A stretch of DNA of 64,000 nucleotides from Hephaestia caeni (GTDB taxonomy: Bacteria; Pseudomonadota; Alphaproteobacteria; Sphingomonadales; Sphingomonadaceae), in contig NZ_QXDC01000003.1 of the NCBI RefSeq assembly GCF_003550065.1, forward strand, positions 1,151,001-1,215,000, given 5' to 3'. Of the stretch, positions 18,209 through 28,642 are shown in pieces. Each line of letters starts with the position of its first letter. The first letter of the stretch is position 1. The notes below the pieces were generated by a model. That model worked only from the letters and a program-made list of their open reading frames with translations, ran no database searches and was not told where the DNA came from. Position numbers and translations under genes: made by a program.

Positions 18209-20581
18209 TCAACCCCTGAGAACCGCCCCCACCTTCCCCGCCGCCGCGACCACCTTGTCGGCGATGCCCTTGATCTCGGCATCGGTGAAGCTCTTCTCGG
18301 CCGGCTGCAACGTCACCTCGACCGCCATCGAGCGCACGCCGTCGCGCTCGAACAGGTCGAATAGCCGCGTCGCGACGATCGCCTGCTTGTCGGCGCCCTT
18401 GATCGCGCGCACCAGCGTGTCGGCGCTGAGATCGGCCGCGACGGTGAACGCGAAGTCGCGCGTCACCGCCTGCAACGCGGGCGGCGCATAGGCCGGGCGC
18501 ATGAAGCCGGTGGAACGCTTGCCCGGAATCGCATCGAGATACAGCTCGACCGCCGCCACCGGCCCGTCGAGGTCGAACGCCTTGAGCGTCGCCGGATGCA
18601 CCATCCCGAACGCCGCAAGCACCGTCTTGGGGCCAAGCCGAAGCGTTCCCGATTGCCCCGGATGCCATGCCGTGCCCGCGTCGCCGAACACCTGCACATT
18701 GTCCACCGGCGCGCCCGCCGCGGCGAGCAGCGCCAGCGCCTCGGCCTTGGCGTCGAACGCATCGAAGCCTTGCGCCTTGCCGGTCGCCCAATGCCGCGCC
18801 CGGCGATTCCCGGCGAGCACCACGCCCAGGCTCGGCCGCTCGGCATCGGCCAGGTAGCGCCGCCCGATCTCGAACAGCCGCACGGCTTGCGCCCCGCGCT
18901 TCAGGTTACGCTCGGCCGCCGCGAGCAAGCCCGGCAGCAGCGAGGGCCGCATCACTTTCAGATCCTCGCTGATCGGATTGGCCAGCGTCCACGCGCCGCC
19001 ACCGAACGGCGCGGCTTCGCTTTCGGCGAGGAAACTCCACGTCACCGCCTCGTCGAGCCCACGCGCGGCGGCCGCGCGGCGTGCCCGGCGTTCGAGCTTC
19101 TGCTCGGGCGTCGCGGTCGGCCGGGCAACGCCCGGTGTGCGGTCGAGCGGCACCGGCGCCACCTTGTCGATGCCCTCGATACGGATCACCTCCTCGACCA
19201 GATCGGCGGCGCCATCCACGTCACGGCGCCAGCTCGGCACCGCCACGGTCCAGTCGCTATCGACCGTGAAGCCGAGGCTTTCGAGAATCGCCTGCTGGCG
19301 ATCGGCCGGAATCGCGAGTCCGCCCAGCGTCTCGCTGCGCACCGGATCGTAGTGGATCGTCCGTGCTTGCGTCGGCGGCGTGCCCGCGCGCGTGACGCCG
19401 CTTGGCCGACCGCCGCAATGGTCGAGCACGAGCTGCGTTGCAATCGCCAGCCCGTCGTCGAGAAAGGCGGGATCGACCCCGCGTTCGAAGCGTGCCCGCG
19501 CATCGCTGGTCAGCCCCAGCTTCTGCCCGGTGCGCGCGACGTGATCGGGGTCGAAATAAGCGCATTCGATCAGCACGTCGGTGGTGCTGTCGGTCACGCC
19601 CGATTCCTCGCCGCCCATGACACCGCCGATGTCGTGCGCCTGCGTATCGTCGGCGATGACGGTCATCCCTGCGTCGAGCGTATAGGTCTTGCCGTTGAGT
19701 GCGAGCACGGTCTCGCCCGCGGTCGCGGCCCGCGCCACCAGCGCGCCCTTGATCGTCGCGCGATCATAGACGTGGAGCGGCCGCCCCAGGTCGATCATCA
19801 CGAAATTCGTGATGTCGACCAGCACCGAGATCGGCTTCTGCCCGATCGCGTTGAGCCGCCGCGCCATCCATTCCGGAGCGGCGCCGTTGCGCACCCCCGA
19901 CACCGCCTGCGCGTAGAAAGCGGGGCAGCCTTGCGGGTCGTCGGTGCGCACGTCGGGGCCGGGGCCTTCGCCCTCAACCGGCGCGATCGCGTCGCGGCGA
20001 TAGACCTCGGCCAGCGGCCTGAGCGTCCCCAGCCCGGCCGCCGCAAGGTCGCGCGCGATGCCGCGCACGCCCATGCAATCCTGCCGATTGGGGGTGATCG
20101 ACACGTCGATGACGGGATCGTTCAGCCCGGCATAATCCGGGTAAGCGGCGCCGACGGGGGCGTCCGCGGGCAATTCGATAATGCCCTCATGCCCCTCGCC
20201 GATCTCCAGCTCGCGCGCCGAACACATCATCCCGTTCGAGGTGACCCCGCGGATCGCCGCGACCTTCAGTTCGAACCCGCCGCCCGGCACGAACGCGCCC
20301 GGAGGCCCGAACACGCCGATCAAACCGCTACGCGCATTGGGCGCGCCGCACACGACCTGCAGCGGGCCGTCGCCTGCATCGATCGACAGCACCTGCAATT
20401 TGTCGGCATCGGGGTGCGGCGCCGCGCTCAACACCCTGGCGACCTTGAACGCGGCCAGTTTCTCGCCCGGATTGTCGACACCCTCGACTTCCAGCCCGAC
20501 GCGCGTCAGCGCCTCGACGATCGCGTCGAGCGTGGCGTCGGTGTCGAGATGCTCCTTGAGCCAGGAAAGCGTGAACTTCAT
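18209..20581 (-). CDS. pheT: Phenylalanyl-tRNA synthetase beta subunit
   Basis: 790 residues. Partner of PheS in the alpha2-beta2 enzyme that charges tRNA-Phe. Domains in order: [14 protein letters not shown] start, tRNA-binding OB fold (about 40-150, [19 protein letters not shown]), B3/B4 editing domain (about 210-380, [21 protein letters not shown]), B5, the catalytic-like domain, and the C-terminal anticodon-binding FDX-ACB domain (about 697-789, [20 protein letters not shown]). Its ATG overlaps the pheS stop by 4 bp (ATGA), so the two are coupled. Confidence 0.97.
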   Translation of the reverse strand: MKFTLSWLKEHLDTDATLDAIVEALTRVGLEVEGVDNPGEKLAAFKVARVLSAAPHPDADKLQVLSIDAGDGPLQVVCGAPNARSGLIGVFGPPGAFVPGGGFELKVAAIRGVTSNGMMCSARELEIGEGHEGIIELPADAPVGAAYPDYAGLNDPVIDVSITPNRQDCMGVRGIARDLAAAGLGTLRPLAEVYRRDAIAPVEGEGPGPDVRTDDPQGCPAFYAQAVSGVRNGAAPEWMARRLNAIGQKPISVLVDITNFVMIDLGRPLHVYDRATIKGALVARAATAGETVLALNGKTYTLDAGMTVIADDTQAHDIGGVMGGEESGVTDSTTDVLIECAYFDPDHVARTGQKLGLTSDARARFERGVDPAFLDDGLAIATQLVLDHCGGRPSGVTRAGTPPTQARTIHYDPVRSETLGGLAIPADRQQAILESLGFTVDSDWTVAVPSWRRDVDGAADLVEEVIRIEGIDKVAPVPLDRTPGVARPTATPEQKLERRARRAAAARGLDEAVTWSFLAESEAAPFGGGAWTLANPISEDLKVMRPSLLPGLLAAAERNLKRGAQAVRLFEIGRRYLADAERPSLGVVLAGNRRARHWATGKAQGFDAFDAKAEALALLAAAGAPVDNVQVFGDAGTAWHPGQSGTLRLGPKTVLAAFGMVHPATLKAFDLDGPVAAVELYLDAIPGKRSTGFMRPAYAPPALQAVTRDFAFTVAADLSADTLVRAIKGADKQAIVATRLFDLFERDGVRSMAVEVTLQPAEKSFTDAEIKGIADKVVAAAGKVGAVLRG

Positions 20582-21654
20582 GCGCCGACTCCCCCCGACA
20601 GTGTCGGCACGTCGAGCGTCGAGAAGCCGTAATGTTTGAGCCAGCGCAAATCGCCGTCGAAAAACGCACGCAAGTCATCCATCCCGTATTTGAGCATCGC
20701 CAGCCGATCGATCCCGCACCCGAATGCAAAGCCTTGCCATTCGTCGGGATCGAGCCCGCACGCGGCGATCACCTTGGGGTGGACCATCCCCGAGCCGAGC
20801 ACTTCCATCCAACCATCACTGCCGCCGATGACGCGCTTGCCCTTCTGAATCGAGAAGCCGACATCGACTTCGGCCGACGGCTCGGTGAAGGGGAAATAGC
20901 TCGGCCGCAGCCTCAGCACGATATCGTCGCGCTCGAAGAATGCCTTGAGGAAGGTCTCGAGCGTCCATTTGAGGTGCCCCAGCGTGATCCCCTTGTCGAT
21001 CACCAGCCCTTCGACCTGATGGAACATCGGCGTGTGGGTGGCATCCGAATCGGAGCGATAGGTGCGCCCCGGCGCGATGATCCGGATCGGCGGCTTCTGC
21101 GCCATCATCGTGCGGATCTGCACGGGCGACGTATGCGTGCGCAGCAGCATCTTCCCCGCGCCGTCGTCGCCGTCGGGGAAATAGAAGGTGTCGTGCATCG
21201 CCCGTGCGGGATGGCTTTCGGGGATGTTGAGCGCGGTGAAATTGTGCCAGTCGTCCTCGATCTCCGGCCCGGTCGCGACTGCGAAGCCAAGATCGGCGAA
21301 GATTTCGGCCAACTCATCCATCACCTGGCTCACCGGATGCACCGTGCCGCTCAGCGGCGCGTCGGCCGGCAGCGTCATGTCGAGCGTCTCGGCGACGAGC
21401 TTCGCGTCGAGCGCGGCGCGTTCGAGCGCGTCCTTGCGCGTCGCGATCGCCCGCGTCACCGCCTCGCGCAACGCGTGGATGCGCGGGCCCTCGGCCTGCC
21501 GCTCGTCTGGGCTCATCTTGCCCAGTGACTTGAGCAGCGCGGTGATGCTGCCCTGCTTGCCGAGCGCCGTAACCCGCACCGCCTCGAGCGCGTCGAGATC
21601 GGCGCTTTCAATCCGGGCCAGCAAGTCGCGCTGCATCTGATCGCGTTCGCTCAT
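20578..21654 (-). CDS. pheS: Phenylalanyl-tRNA synthetase alpha subunit
   Basis: 358 residues from ATG 21654. Class II catalytic subunit: N-terminal coiled-coil (about 1-85), motif 2 region [27 protein letters not shown]-like region ([14 protein letters not shown]), and motif 3 [20 protein letters not shown]...[20 protein letters not shown]. First gene of the pheST pair; a half copy of the GAGCTTGTCGAAG repeat lies 30-50 bp upstream of its start, in what should be the promoter region. Confidence 0.97.
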   Translation of the reverse strand: MSERDQMQRDLLARIESADLDALEAVRVTALGKQGSITALLKSLGKMSPDERQAEGPRIHALREAVTRAIATRKDALERAALDAKLVAETLDMTLPADAPLSGTVHPVSQVMDELAEIFADLGFAVATGPEIEDDWHNFTALNIPESHPARAMHDTFYFPDGDDGAGKMLLRTHTSPVQIRTMMAQKPPIRIIAPGRTYRSDSDATHTPMFHQVEGLVIDKGITLGHLKWTLETFLKAFFERDDIVLRLRPSYFPFTEPSAEVDVGFSIQKGKRVIGGSDGWMEVLGSGMVHPKVIAACGLDPDEWQGFAFGCGIDRLAMLKYGMDDLRAFFDGDLRWLKHYGFSTLDVPTLSGGVGA

Positions 21655-21682
21655 TCGATCCTCATTGAAACCGGTCGCCTAA

Positions 21683-21704
21683 GAGCTTGTCGAAGAGCCG
21701 CTCT
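21683..21704 (+). repeat. Half copy of the GAGCTTGTCGAAG repeat
   Basis: 22 bases matching 5466-5487 at 21 positions. No inverted partner follows. It lies between pheS and rplT, just upstream of pheS. Confidence 0.6.
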
Positions 21705-21795
21705 GCAACGGACGGGGCAGAATCGGGCGTCGATGGACTCAGGCGCGCATCGGATTGGGTACGTCGTGTGTCGTTAGCCATGCCGTGCCGAAACG

Positions 21796-21834
21796 AAAAG
21801 GGGCGCCGGTGATCGCCACCGACGCCCCTTGTCA
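21796..21834 (-). terminator. Rho-independent terminator of rpmI-rplT
   Basis: On the minus strand AAGGGGCG and CGCCCCTT arms (21823-21830 and 21798-21805), extended inwards by CGGTG/CACCG, are followed by TTTTCGTTT. It starts about 22 bp after the rplT stop. Confidence 0.8.
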
Positions 21835-21855
21835 TTCGGGTCGCTACAGGTCGCT

Positions 21856-22221
21856 TCAGGCGGCCTGGGGCAGCGCCGCCTTCGCCTGCGCGACGATGGC
21901 GCTAAACGCTTCCGCCTCGTGCATCGCGATATCGGCCAGAACCTTGCGGTCGAGTTCGACGCCCGCGAGCTTGAGCCCGTGCATGAATTGCGAATAGGTG
22001 AGGCCTTCCGCGCGAACGCCGGCGTTGATCCGCTGGATCCAGAGCGCACGGAAGCTGCGCTTCTTCACCTTGCGGTCGCGATAGGCGTATTGGCCGGCCT
22101 TCTCCACCGCCTGGCGGGCGATGCGGATGGTGTTCTTGCGACGGCCGTAATAGCCCTTCGCCTGTTCCAGGATGTTCTTGTGCTTGGCGCGGGTGGTTAC
22201 ACCCCGTTTGACGCGTGCCAT
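21856..22221 (-). CDS. rplT: 50S ribosomal protein L20
   Basis: 121 residues, [20 protein letters not shown] onwards; a full-length L20 with the conserved [29 protein letters not shown] block. Early assembly protein bound to 23S rRNA domain I. It follows rpmI by 14 bp in the usual order, with a terminator after it. GAGGA precedes the ATG. Confidence 0.98.
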   Translation of the reverse strand: MARVKRGVTTRAKHKNILEQAKGYYGRRKNTIRIARQAVEKAGQYAYRDRKVKKRSFRALWIQRINAGVRAEGLTYSQFMHGLKLAGVELDRKVLADIAMHEAEAFSAIVAQAKAALPQAA

Positions 22222-22235
22222 GGTCTAGTTCCTCC

Positions 22236-22439
22236 TCAGTCCAGCCCGTAAGGCGCCCAGGCCTTGACGGTCGCCGTATCGGCCTTCGACAGCACGCTGG
22301 TGCCGCGGTTCTGACGGATATATTTGGCGTTGTGGCTGATGAGGCGGTGGCGCTTGCCGGCCACGCCGTGCTTGATCTTGCCGGTGGCGGTGAGTTTGAA
22401 GCGCTTCTTCACACCGCTCTTGGTCTTGAGCTTGGGCAT
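22236..22439 (-). CDS. rpmI: 50S ribosomal protein L35
   Basis: 67 residues from ATG 22439 (MPKLKTKSGVKKRFKLTATG), preceded by GAAGGAGACGAAA. Contains the typical HRLISHNAKYIRQNRGTSVLS. In many bacteria infC lies directly upstream of rpmI; here the upstream DNA holds a promoter-like sequence and a palindrome pair instead. Confidence 0.98.
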   Translation of the reverse strand: MPKLKTKSGVKKRFKLTATGKIKHGVAGKRHRLISHNAKYIRQNRGTSVLSKADTATVKAWAPYGLD

Positions 22440-22530
22440 TTTCGTCTCCTTCGTTGCGCGACGATCACGAACAGCCACGGCAGCCCATACCGGCCGGGCA
22501 GTCCTTCCTTGCATCTCGCGGGAAGGCGCG

Positions 22531-22559
22531 CGCTTAGCCGAAGGCACCGCGCGATGCAA
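22531..22559 (-). promoter_or_regulatory. Possible promoter of rpmI-rplT
   Basis: On the minus strand TTGCAT (22554-22559), 17 bp, TAAGCG (22531-22536). The implied leader to rpmI is about 85 nt, room for ribosomal-protein feedback control, but no defined L20 site was identified. Confidence 0.4.
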
Positions 22560-22640
22560 GCGGGGGTGAGTCTGTTTGGAAATGCGCGGGCGCGTATTTC
22601 GGCGGCACCGGCCAACACCAACAGCGCCCCTTCCGCTTGC

Positions 22641-22723
22641 GTCACCCCAGCGAAGGCTGGGGTCGATATCTTGAGCGGGTGGCACGTCGATCAGCCATAG
22701 ACCCCAGCCTTCGCTGGGGTGAC
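22641..22723 (+). repeat. Head-to-head palindrome pair, family A
   Basis: Left unit 22641-22664 (GTCACCCCAGCGAAGGCTGG then GGTC) and an exact inverted copy at 22700-22723, 35 bp apart. Lies between purK and rpmI, which are transcribed in the same direction. Confidence 0.85.
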
Positions 22724-22752
22724 TGCTGATGGAAGCTACCTTCGACCGGGAA

Positions 22753-23817
22753 TCACCGCATCAGCCGCGTGACGTGCCCCATCTTGCGCCCCGGCCGCAC
22801 CGTCTTGCCATAGAGGTGGACGTGCGCGCCGGGCTCGGCGAGCAGGTCGGCCCAGCGATTCGCCTCGTCGCCGATCAGATTCTCCATCGTCACCCCAGGG
22901 GCGGTCAGCCCGGTATCGCCCAGCGGCAGCCCGCAGATCGCGCGAACATGGTTCTCGAATTGCGAACAGCGCGCGCCTTCGATCGTCCAATGCCCCGAAT
23001 TGTGGACGCGCGGCGCCATTTCGTTGAACACCGGGCCTTGCGGCGTCGCGAAATACTCGCCCGTCAGCACCCCGACATGCCCCAGAGCCTCGGCGATTCG
23101 GCCCGTGAGCGCCGCCGCCTCGGTCCATTGCGCGGCGATCTCGGCGGGCGCGGGCAGGGTGGAGCGGTGCAGGATGCCGTTCTCATGCTCGTTGCGCGGC
23201 GGCGCGTAACTCGTCATCGCGCCGTCCTCGCGCCGCGCGAGTACAATCGAGAATTCATGGTCGAAGCGCACGAACCCTTCGAGCACCGCCGGCCCGCCGC
23301 CGATCGCCTCCCACGCCGCATCGGCATCGTCGGCCGAGGCGAGCCGCGCCTGGCCCTTGCCGTCATAGCCGAATCGCGTCGTCTTGAGGATCGCCGGGCA
23401 CCCGATCTCCGCGATCGCGGCGTCGAGTTCGGCCCGGCTCGTCACCGCCGCGAACGGCGCGGTCCGGCCGCCCAGATCGCGCGCGCAATTCTTCTCGTTC
23501 ATCCGGTCGCGCGAAATCTCCAGCGAGCGCTTGCCCGGCCGCACCGGCACGCTGGCCGCCAGCCGGTCGACCACGTCCAGATCGACATTCTCGAATTCGT
23601 ATGTGACGACGTCGACCACGCCCGCGAACGCATCGACCGCGTCCAGATCGTCCCACGCCGCGGCGGTGAAGCTGCGCGCCACGTCGCACCCCGGCCCCGG
23701 TGACGGCGCGAAGATATGGCAGCGATAGCCGAGCTGCGCGGCGGCGACCGCGATCATCCGCCCGAGTTGCCCCGCCCCGAGAATCCCGATCGTCGATCCC
23801 GGCGGCAATGGCGTCAT
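22753..23817 (-). CDS. purK: N5-carboxyaminoimidazole ribonucleotide synthase
   Basis: 354 residues from ATG 23817. ATP-grasp enzyme that carboxylates AIR with bicarbonate in purine synthesis. Seen: N-terminal [17 protein letters not shown] nucleotide fold, [12 protein letters not shown] (ATP-grasp loop), VGVLTGEYF and [18 protein letters not shown] at the active site. Its ATG overlaps the purE stop (ATGA), giving the coupled purEK pair. Confidence 0.96.
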   Translation of the reverse strand: MTPLPPGSTIGILGAGQLGRMIAVAAAQLGYRCHIFAPSPGPGCDVARSFTAAAWDDLDAVDAFAGVVDVVTYEFENVDLDVVDRLAASVPVRPGKRSLEISRDRMNEKNCARDLGGRTAPFAAVTSRAELDAAIAEIGCPAILKTTRFGYDGKGQARLASADDADAAWEAIGGGPAVLEGFVRFDHEFSIVLARREDGAMTSYAPPRNEHENGILHRSTLPAPAEIAAQWTEAAALTGRIAEALGHVGVLTGEYFATPQGPVFNEMAPRVHNSGHWTIEGARCSQFENHVRAICGLPLGDTGLTAPGVTMENLIGDEANRWADLLAEPGAHVHLYGKTVRPGRKMGHVTRLMR

Positions 23818-24299
23818 TCGGGGCGATCCGCGACCGATTCGGTCTGCGCCGCGCGCCACGCCGCAAGCCGCGCGCCCAGCGCTTCGTCGGCCGTCGCCAG
23901 GATCGCGGCGGCCAGCAGCGCGGCGTTGATCGCCCCCGCCTTGCCGATCGCCAGCGTGCCGACCGGAATGCCCGCGGGCATCTGCACGATCGAGAGCAGG
24001 CTATCCATCCCGTCCAATGCCTTCGACTGGACGGGCACGCCGAGCACCGGCAGCGCGGTCATCGATGCGGCCATCCCCGGCAGGTGCGCCGCCCCGCCCG
24101 CGCCCGCGATCACGACCTTGAGCCCGCGCCCTTGCGCGCTTTTTGCGTATTCATAGAGCCGATCGGGCGTGCGGTGCGCAGAGACCACCCGCGCCTCGTG
24201 CGCCACGCCCAGCGCGTCGAGCGTCTCGGCGGCATGGCGCATCGTCTCCCAGTCGGAGGTGCTGCCCATGATGATGCCGACCAGAGGTGCGTCCGCCAT
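23814..24299 (-). CDS. purE: N5-carboxyaminoimidazole ribonucleotide mutase (class I)
   Basis: 161 residues from ATG 24299 ([17 protein letters not shown]); an ATG four codons earlier (24311) is also possible. Moves the carboxyl group of N5-CAIR to C4. Seen: GSTSDWETM (phosphate and CO2 site), [26 protein letters not shown] and [32 protein letters not shown], all hallmarks of class I PurE. Acts with PurK, encoded next. Confidence 0.97.
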   Translation of the reverse strand: MADAPLVGIIMGSTSDWETMRHAAETLDALGVAHEARVVSAHRTPDRLYEYAKSAQGRGLKVVIAGAGGAAHLPGMAASMTALPVLGVPVQSKALDGMDSLLSIVQMPAGIPVGTLAIGKAGAINAALLAAAILATADEALGARLAAWRAAQTESVADRPE

Positions 24300-24430
24300 C
24301 GCCTCGCCCATGCTCGCGTGAGGAAAGCGCGACGGTTAGCGGCGCGCGCGGGCGAGGGCAAGCGGAGTGGCCGCGTGAAGCAAACAGCGGCCTGAAACGT
24401 TGGTCGACCAATGTGGATAGGAAATCGCCA

Positions 24431-24826
24431 ATGGACATCACACGCAGCGGCACGCAGCCATCAAGCAAAGGGCCGGATGACTGGTTCACCGGTACAGTAC
24501 GGGTCGATCCGTTGTTCTCTGCCCCGGCACCGGCGCGGGTCGCGGGTGCCCATGTCACCTTCGAGCCCGGCGCACGTACGGCATGGCACACGCACCCGCT
24601 CGGCCAGACGCTGATCGTCACCTTCGGGCGCGGCCGCGTCCAGCGCGACGGCGGCGCGATCGAGGACATCTTTCCCGGCGACGTCGTGTGGTTCGCGCCC
24701 GGTGAGAAACATTGGCACGGCGCCGCGCCCGACACGGCGATGAGCCACATCGCGATCCAGGAACAACTCGACGGGAAGGCGGTCGATTGGCTCGAACAGG
24801 TCAGCGACGCGCAATATCGCGGCTGA
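24431..24826 (+). CDS. Cupin, (R)-hydroxynitrile-lyase-like
   Basis: 131 residues from ATG 24431 ([20 protein letters not shown]). Single-domain cupin very like the manganese-dependent (R)-hydroxynitrile lyase described from Granulicella tundricola. Metal ligands fall at the same numbers: His53 and His55 in WHTHPLGQT, Gln59, and His94 in EKHWHG. The [37 protein letters not shown] and AIQE...GKAVDW blocks are all kept. Cyanohydrin cleavage activity is shown for the family relative; the physiological substrate here is unknown. Divergent from purE, with 131 bp between starts. Confidence 0.85.
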   Translation: MDITRSGTQPSSKGPDDWFTGTVRVDPLFSAPAPARVAGAHVTFEPGARTAWHTHPLGQTLIVTFGRGRVQRDGGAIEDIFPGDVVWFAPGEKHWHGAAPDTAMSHIAIQEQLDGKAVDWLEQVSDAQYRG

Positions 24827-24833
24827 CCGGCGC

Positions 24834-25520
24834 CTACCGTTCGCTCAGATAATAGCGCTCGCGCGCCGCCAGCCCCTCGTCCAGCTCGTATACGATCGGC
24901 TGCCCCGTCGGAATCTCCAGCCCGGTGATCTCGTCGTCCGAAATCCCCGACAGATGCTTCACCAGCGCACGCAGCGAATTGCCGTGGGCGGAGATCAGCA
25001 CGCGCTTGCCGGCCTTCAGTTCGGGCGCGATCCGGCCTTCCCAATAGGGCAGCACGCGCGCGATCGTGTCCTTCAGGCTCTCGGTCGCGGGGATGGCGAT
25101 CCCGGCATAGCGGCGATCCTGCGACAGGTCGTAGGCGCTTCCTGCCTCCAGCGGCGGCGGCGGGGTATCGAAGCTGCGGCGCCAGATATGCACTTGCTCG
25201 TCGCCGTGGCGTTCGGCCGTCTCGGCCTTGTTGAGGCCCGTCAGCCCGCCGTAATGCCGCTCGTTCAGCCGCCAGTCCTTCTCGGTCGGCAGCCAGAGGC
25301 GGCCCATCTTCTCGAGCGCGATGTTGAGCGTGCGGATCGCGCGCGTCTGCACGCTGGTAAAGGTCAGGTCGAAATCGAACCCCTTCCGGCTGAGCATCTC
25401 GCCCGCGGCTTCGGCCTCGGCGACGCCCTTGTCGGTCAGGTTGACATCCCACCAACCGGTGAAGCGGTTCTCGAGGTTCCAGGCCGATTGGCCGTGGCGG
25501 ATCAGGACGAGCGTGGGCAT
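24834..25520 (-). CDS. gpmA: 2,3-bisphosphoglycerate-dependent phosphoglycerate mutase
   Basis: 228 residues from ATG 25520. Interconverts 3- and 2-phosphoglycerate. Seen: [10 protein letters not shown] with phosphorylated His9, [44 protein letters not shown], and the second His in [16 protein letters not shown]. Its start overlaps the end of the upstream GNAT gene by 19 bp, so it is probably the last gene of the DUF4136-M14-GNAT-gpmA run. Confidence 0.97.
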   Translation of the reverse strand: MPTLVLIRHGQSAWNLENRFTGWWDVNLTDKGVAEAEAAGEMLSRKGFDFDLTFTSVQTRAIRTLNIALEKMGRLWLPTEKDWRLNERHYGGLTGLNKAETAERHGDEQVHIWRRSFDTPPPPLEAGSAYDLSQDRRYAGIAIPATESLKDTIARVLPYWEGRIAPELKAGKRVLISAHGNSLRALVKHLSGISDDEITGLEIPTGQPIVYELDEGLAARERYYLSER

Positions 25521-25981
25521 GGAGTCTCCAGATCAAGCGTCATGAATCGGTTGTGCGCGCTCGCCGGATAGCCGCCGAACGCGGCGCAGTCCACGAAGCC
25601 CGCCGCTTCGTACATCCGGTTGGAGGGAGCGAACATCGGCGCGGTGCCGGTCTCGAGGCTCAGCCGGTGATAGCCGCGCGCGCGGGCGACCGCGATCAGA
25701 TGCGTCAGCATCGCCCGCGCCACGCCGCGGCGCAGATGCGCGGGCGCGGTGCGCATCGATTTGAGTTCGCCGTGATCGGGCGCCAGTTCGTGGAGCGCGC
25801 CGATCCCGAGCAACGCCTCGCCGTCCCAGGCCGCGAAGAAGGCGATGCCGGGCGCCGCGAGCCCGGCAAGGTCGAGCGAATGCGCGTTGCGGCTCGGCGT
25901 GCTCGCGCGCGCCTCGGCGCGGTGATGCCGCACCAGCGCCGCGACGCGCGGATCGTCCAGCCCGCCCTCGCGAATCTCCAT
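25502..25981 (-). CDS. GNAT family N-acetyltransferase
   Basis: 159 residues from ATG 25981 ([20 protein letters not shown]). GNAT fold: the acetyl-CoA loop is seen as [22 protein letters not shown] (R-x-x-G-x-A type), preceded by the beta strand [10 protein letters not shown] and followed by [23 protein letters not shown]. The pattern matches the putative acetyltransferase YjdJ/PhnO-like group; substrate unknown. Start overlaps the upstream M14 peptidase stop (TGATG) and the end overlaps gpmA. Confidence 0.9.
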   Translation of the reverse strand: MEIREGGLDDPRVAALVRHHRAEARASTPSRNAHSLDLAGLAAPGIAFFAAWDGEALLGIGALHELAPDHGELKSMRTAPAHLRRGVARAMLTHLIAVARARGYHRLSLETGTAPMFAPSNRMYEAAGFVDCAAFGGYPASAHNRFMTLDLETPCPRSS

Positions 25982-27093
25982 CAGAACGTATCGATCAGCC
26001 CGGCCAGCGTCTCCAGGCACGCCTGCGCGAGCTTCTTCGATCGCTCGCCCGACCAGCCGGCCTCGGGGTCGGGGTTGGCGTCATGGTCCTTGAACGGCAT
26101 TTCGAGCGTCATCGATATCGCGCCGAACCGTTCGGCGAGCTGGTTGGTCGACATCGACAGATTGGCCTCGCCCGGCGCCGATTTCGGATAGCCTTTCTCG
26201 GTCTGGAAGTCGGGCGTGGCGGCCGCGAGCGCGTCGGCGAAGCGATAGAATTTATCCCCCAGCGCGTCGGTCCAAGACGGAATCCCTTCGAAGCCGGCAA
26301 GGAAATTGGCCGGGATCGCCTCGTCGCCATGCACGTCCATTGCGACGTCGACGCCGGTCTCGTCCATCGCATTGCGCACCACGAGCACCTCGGGGCTCCG
26401 CTCGGCGGAGGGCGTATGCCATTCGCGGTTGAGGTTCACGCCCGCCGCGTTGGTGCGAAGGTGGCCGCGATACGAACCATCCGGGTTCATATTGGGCACG
26501 ATGTGGAAGGTGCATGTGCCGAGCAGCGCGGCCGTGGTCGCGTTGCCTGTATCGGCGAGCATTTCGAGCGCGCCTTCCATCCACCATTCGGCCATGCTCT
26601 CGCCGGGGTGCTGGCGCGCGTAGAGCCACACCTGCTTGGCGCCGGTGCCGGTGGTGAGATAGTCGATCGACCGCCCGTCGAGACTGGTCCCCAATTCGCG
26701 ATGCGCGAAGCCGGGCCGCGCCGCGTAATCGGCGATCAACTGGTTGTGGCGCTCGACCGGATAGGGCGCGAAATAGGCGAACCAGACCAGCGGCGCGCCG
26801 CCCGGCCAGCGCCATTCGAGCACGCCGTTCGCGTAGGTCGTCTCCACCTGCCGCCACGTCTCGCGGTCGGTGCTCGCGCGCACCTTGTAGCCGGGCCAGC
26901 CGTCGGGATAGGCCGATCCGCCCGCATTGGTGATGCGCAATGTCGCGGCATCGCCGCCCGCGACGCGGAAATAGAACCATTGGTAGAAATCGGACTGGTG
27001 ATCGTGCGCGATCTCCAGTTCGGCCGTGTCGCCGGTGATCGAAAGGACACGGATGTTGCCGCCGTCGAAGGCGCTCGTGATCTGAATGCTCAT
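25981..27093 (-). CDS. M14 metallocarboxypeptidase, cytosolic carboxypeptidase-like
   Basis: 370 residues from ATG 27093. N-terminal beta-sandwich (about 1-125: MSIQITSAFDGGNIRV, YQWFYFRVAG) typical of the M14 subfamily B that includes eukaryotic CCPs, then the zinc peptidase domain. Ligands: His and Glu in RQHPGESMAEWW, third His in MDVHGDEAIPA, catalytic Glu in SMTLEMPFKD. Also NMNPDGSYRGHLRTNAAGVNLNREW. Bacterial members trim C-terminal residues of peptides. No signal peptide, so cytoplasmic. Its ATG overlaps the stop of the lipoprotein gene (ATGA). Confidence 0.92.
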   Translation of the reverse strand: MSIQITSAFDGGNIRVLSITGDTAELEIAHDHQSDFYQWFYFRVAGGDAATLRITNAGGSAYPDGWPGYKVRASTDRETWRQVETTYANGVLEWRWPGGAPLVWFAYFAPYPVERHNQLIADYAARPGFAHRELGTSLDGRSIDYLTTGTGAKQVWLYARQHPGESMAEWWMEGALEMLADTGNATTAALLGTCTFHIVPNMNPDGSYRGHLRTNAAGVNLNREWHTPSAERSPEVLVVRNAMDETGVDVAMDVHGDEAIPANFLAGFEGIPSWTDALGDKFYRFADALAAATPDFQTEKGYPKSAPGEANLSMSTNQLAERFGAISMTLEMPFKDHDANPDPEAGWSGERSKKLAQACLETLAGLIDTF

Positions 27094-27692
27094 TTGACCT
27101 CGATAGTCACCCCCGACAGCCCGGGAAAGTCCTTGAACAATGCCTGTGCCATCCGTGCGGCGGCGGCGCTGGCGGTGGCATCGGGCGCATCGCTGGTCGA
27201 TTCGCGTTGCGCGCGCCCTTCCCAGATCACCGTGTCGTCGGCGCGCCTTTTGATCTGTACGGACAGTTCGGAGACGATCAGCTCGCGCGTCCGGCGCTTG
27301 CCGATCGGCACGCTCAGCCCGCCGCCGACGCCGACATTGCGCCCGAACGACGCGCCGCCGAGCCCGATCGAAAAGGGCGATTTGCGCTCGATCACCCCGC
27401 GCGAGGCGCGCATGAAATTGACGATCGCGACATAGGCCGCCTCGCCGCCGGGGGGCGGCACGGTATAGCCGTTGCGCATCAGTTCGGTCTGCACCGCGGC
27501 GGCATAGGTCTTGTATTCGAGGCTTGCGGGGCCGGCGGGCGCGAACGGCTCGACGACGATCGTGCCGCGTTCGAGCGGCGCGTCGGCGCGGCCGAGGTGG
27601 AACCGCGTCACGTCGACCGGCGCCGGGCCGCTGGCGCAGGCGGAGAGCATTCCGGCCAGCGCGATTGCCATGATCGTCCCGCTCTTGTGCAT
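27090..27692 (-). CDS. DUF4136-type lipoprotein
   Basis: 200 residues from ATG 27692 (MHKSGTIMAIALAGMLSACASG). A lipobox LSAC places the lipidated Cys at residue 19, so it is membrane-anchored. The rest, with VIERKSPFSIGLGGASFGRNVGVGGGLSVPIG and RELIVSELSVQIKRRADDTVIWEGRA, fits the DUF4136 group. Function unknown. Heads the tightly overlapped run with the M14 peptidase, GNAT and gpmA. Confidence 0.85.
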   Translation of the reverse strand: MHKSGTIMAIALAGMLSACASGPAPVDVTRFHLGRADAPLERGTIVVEPFAPAGPASLEYKTYAAAVQTELMRNGYTVPPPGGEAAYVAIVNFMRASRGVIERKSPFSIGLGGASFGRNVGVGGGLSVPIGKRRTRELIVSELSVQIKRRADDTVIWEGRAQRESTSDAPDATASAAAARMAQALFKDFPGLSGVTIEVK

Positions 27693-27888
27693 TGTTCCCG
27701 CCTTTCGTCGCGCCGTCCGGTCTGTCGGCCGTGCGCTTCCTCCATACAGACTGCTGGACGTGGTATCCGGTTCCAACCCGTAACGACAGCATGCAAAATG
27801 CCGGGGCCACGCCTTGACTTGGGCTGGGCGCGACGATAGGCGAGCGCCACATTTCCAGACATCCTCATTTTGCAGAAGCGAATCGATC

Positions 27889-28014
27889 ATGAAGATCCGC
27901 AATTCCCTCAAGTCGCTCAAGGATCGCCACCGCGACAACCGCGTGATCCGCCGTCGCGGCCGCACCTATGTCATCAACAAGACCAACCGTCGCTTCAAGG
28001 CCCGCCAGGGTTGA
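27889..28014 (+). CDS. rpmJ: 50S ribosomal protein L36, zinc-free type
   Basis: 41 residues: [20 protein letters not shown] then [20 protein letters not shown]. It lacks the four zinc-binding Cys/His residues of canonical L36 and matches the longer cysteine-free form usual in alphaproteobacteria. Isolated from other ribosomal genes; followed after 1 bp by the HAD gene. Confidence 0.97.
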   Translation: MKIRNSLKSLKDRHRDNRVIRRRGRTYVINKTNRRFKARQG

Positions 28015-28015
28015 T

Positions 28016-28636
28016 GTGACGCGCCCGACGGCGATTATATTCGACGTCGGCAAGGTTCTGTATGATTGGAGCCCCCGGTTCCTCTACGAGCGCCTGATCG
28101 CTGACGATCGGGCGCTCGATGCGTTCCTGCGCGATGTCGTCACGCACGAATGGCATTTCCAGCACGACGCCGGCCGGCCTTTCGCCGAGACCTCGGCTGA
28201 GCTGATCGCGCTCTTTCCCGAGCACGAATCGCTGATCGCCGCCTGGGGATCGCGCTTCGGCGAGGCGATTCCCGGCCCCATTCCCGGCATGCCCCAACTC
28301 GTCGCCGATCTCGATTCGGCCGGCGTGCCGCTTTACGCCATCACCAATTTCTCGGGCGAGTTCTGGCCGCCCTTCCGCGCACGCGAAGCCGCATTGTTCG
28401 ATCGCTTCCGTGACATCGTGGTCTCCGGCGACGAGCGGTTGGTGAAGCCCGATCCCGCGATCTATGCGCTCGCGCTTCGCCGCTTCGGCGTCGTGCCGGA
28501 CGAATCGGTGTTCATCGACGATAACGCCGCCAACGTCGCGGCCGCCGCCGACGCCGGCCTGATCGCGCTGCGCTTCATCGACGAACCCACGCTGCGCCGC
28601 GATCTGGAGCGGCTGGAATTGCTCCCGCGATCGTGA
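28016..28636 (+). CDS. HAD-superfamily hydrolase (YihX-like)
   Basis: 206 residues from GTG 28016, one base after the rpmJ stop, with AGGG before it. HAD motif I is IIFDVGKVLYDW (nucleophile Asp kept, second Asp replaced by Gly as in YihX-like sugar phosphatases); motif II AITNFSGEFW; motif III Lys in RLVKPDPAIYALAL; motif IV FIDDNAANVAAA. An alpha-helical cap lies at about 20-85. Probably a phosphatase of small phosphorylated metabolites; substrate unknown. Confidence 0.9.
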   Translation: MTRPTAIIFDVGKVLYDWSPRFLYERLIADDRALDAFLRDVVTHEWHFQHDAGRPFAETSAELIALFPEHESLIAAWGSRFGEAIPGPIPGMPQLVADLDSAGVPLYAITNFSGEFWPPFRAREAALFDRFRDIVVSGDERLVKPDPAIYALALRRFGVVPDESVFIDDNAANVAAAADAGLIALRFIDEPTLRRDLERLELLPRS

Positions 28637-28642
28637 CTGGTG

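Noticed and set aside
22440..22752. Search for infC upstream of rpmI
   Set aside because: No IF3-like sequence is encoded; the interval holds a promoter-like sequence and a palindrome pair only.
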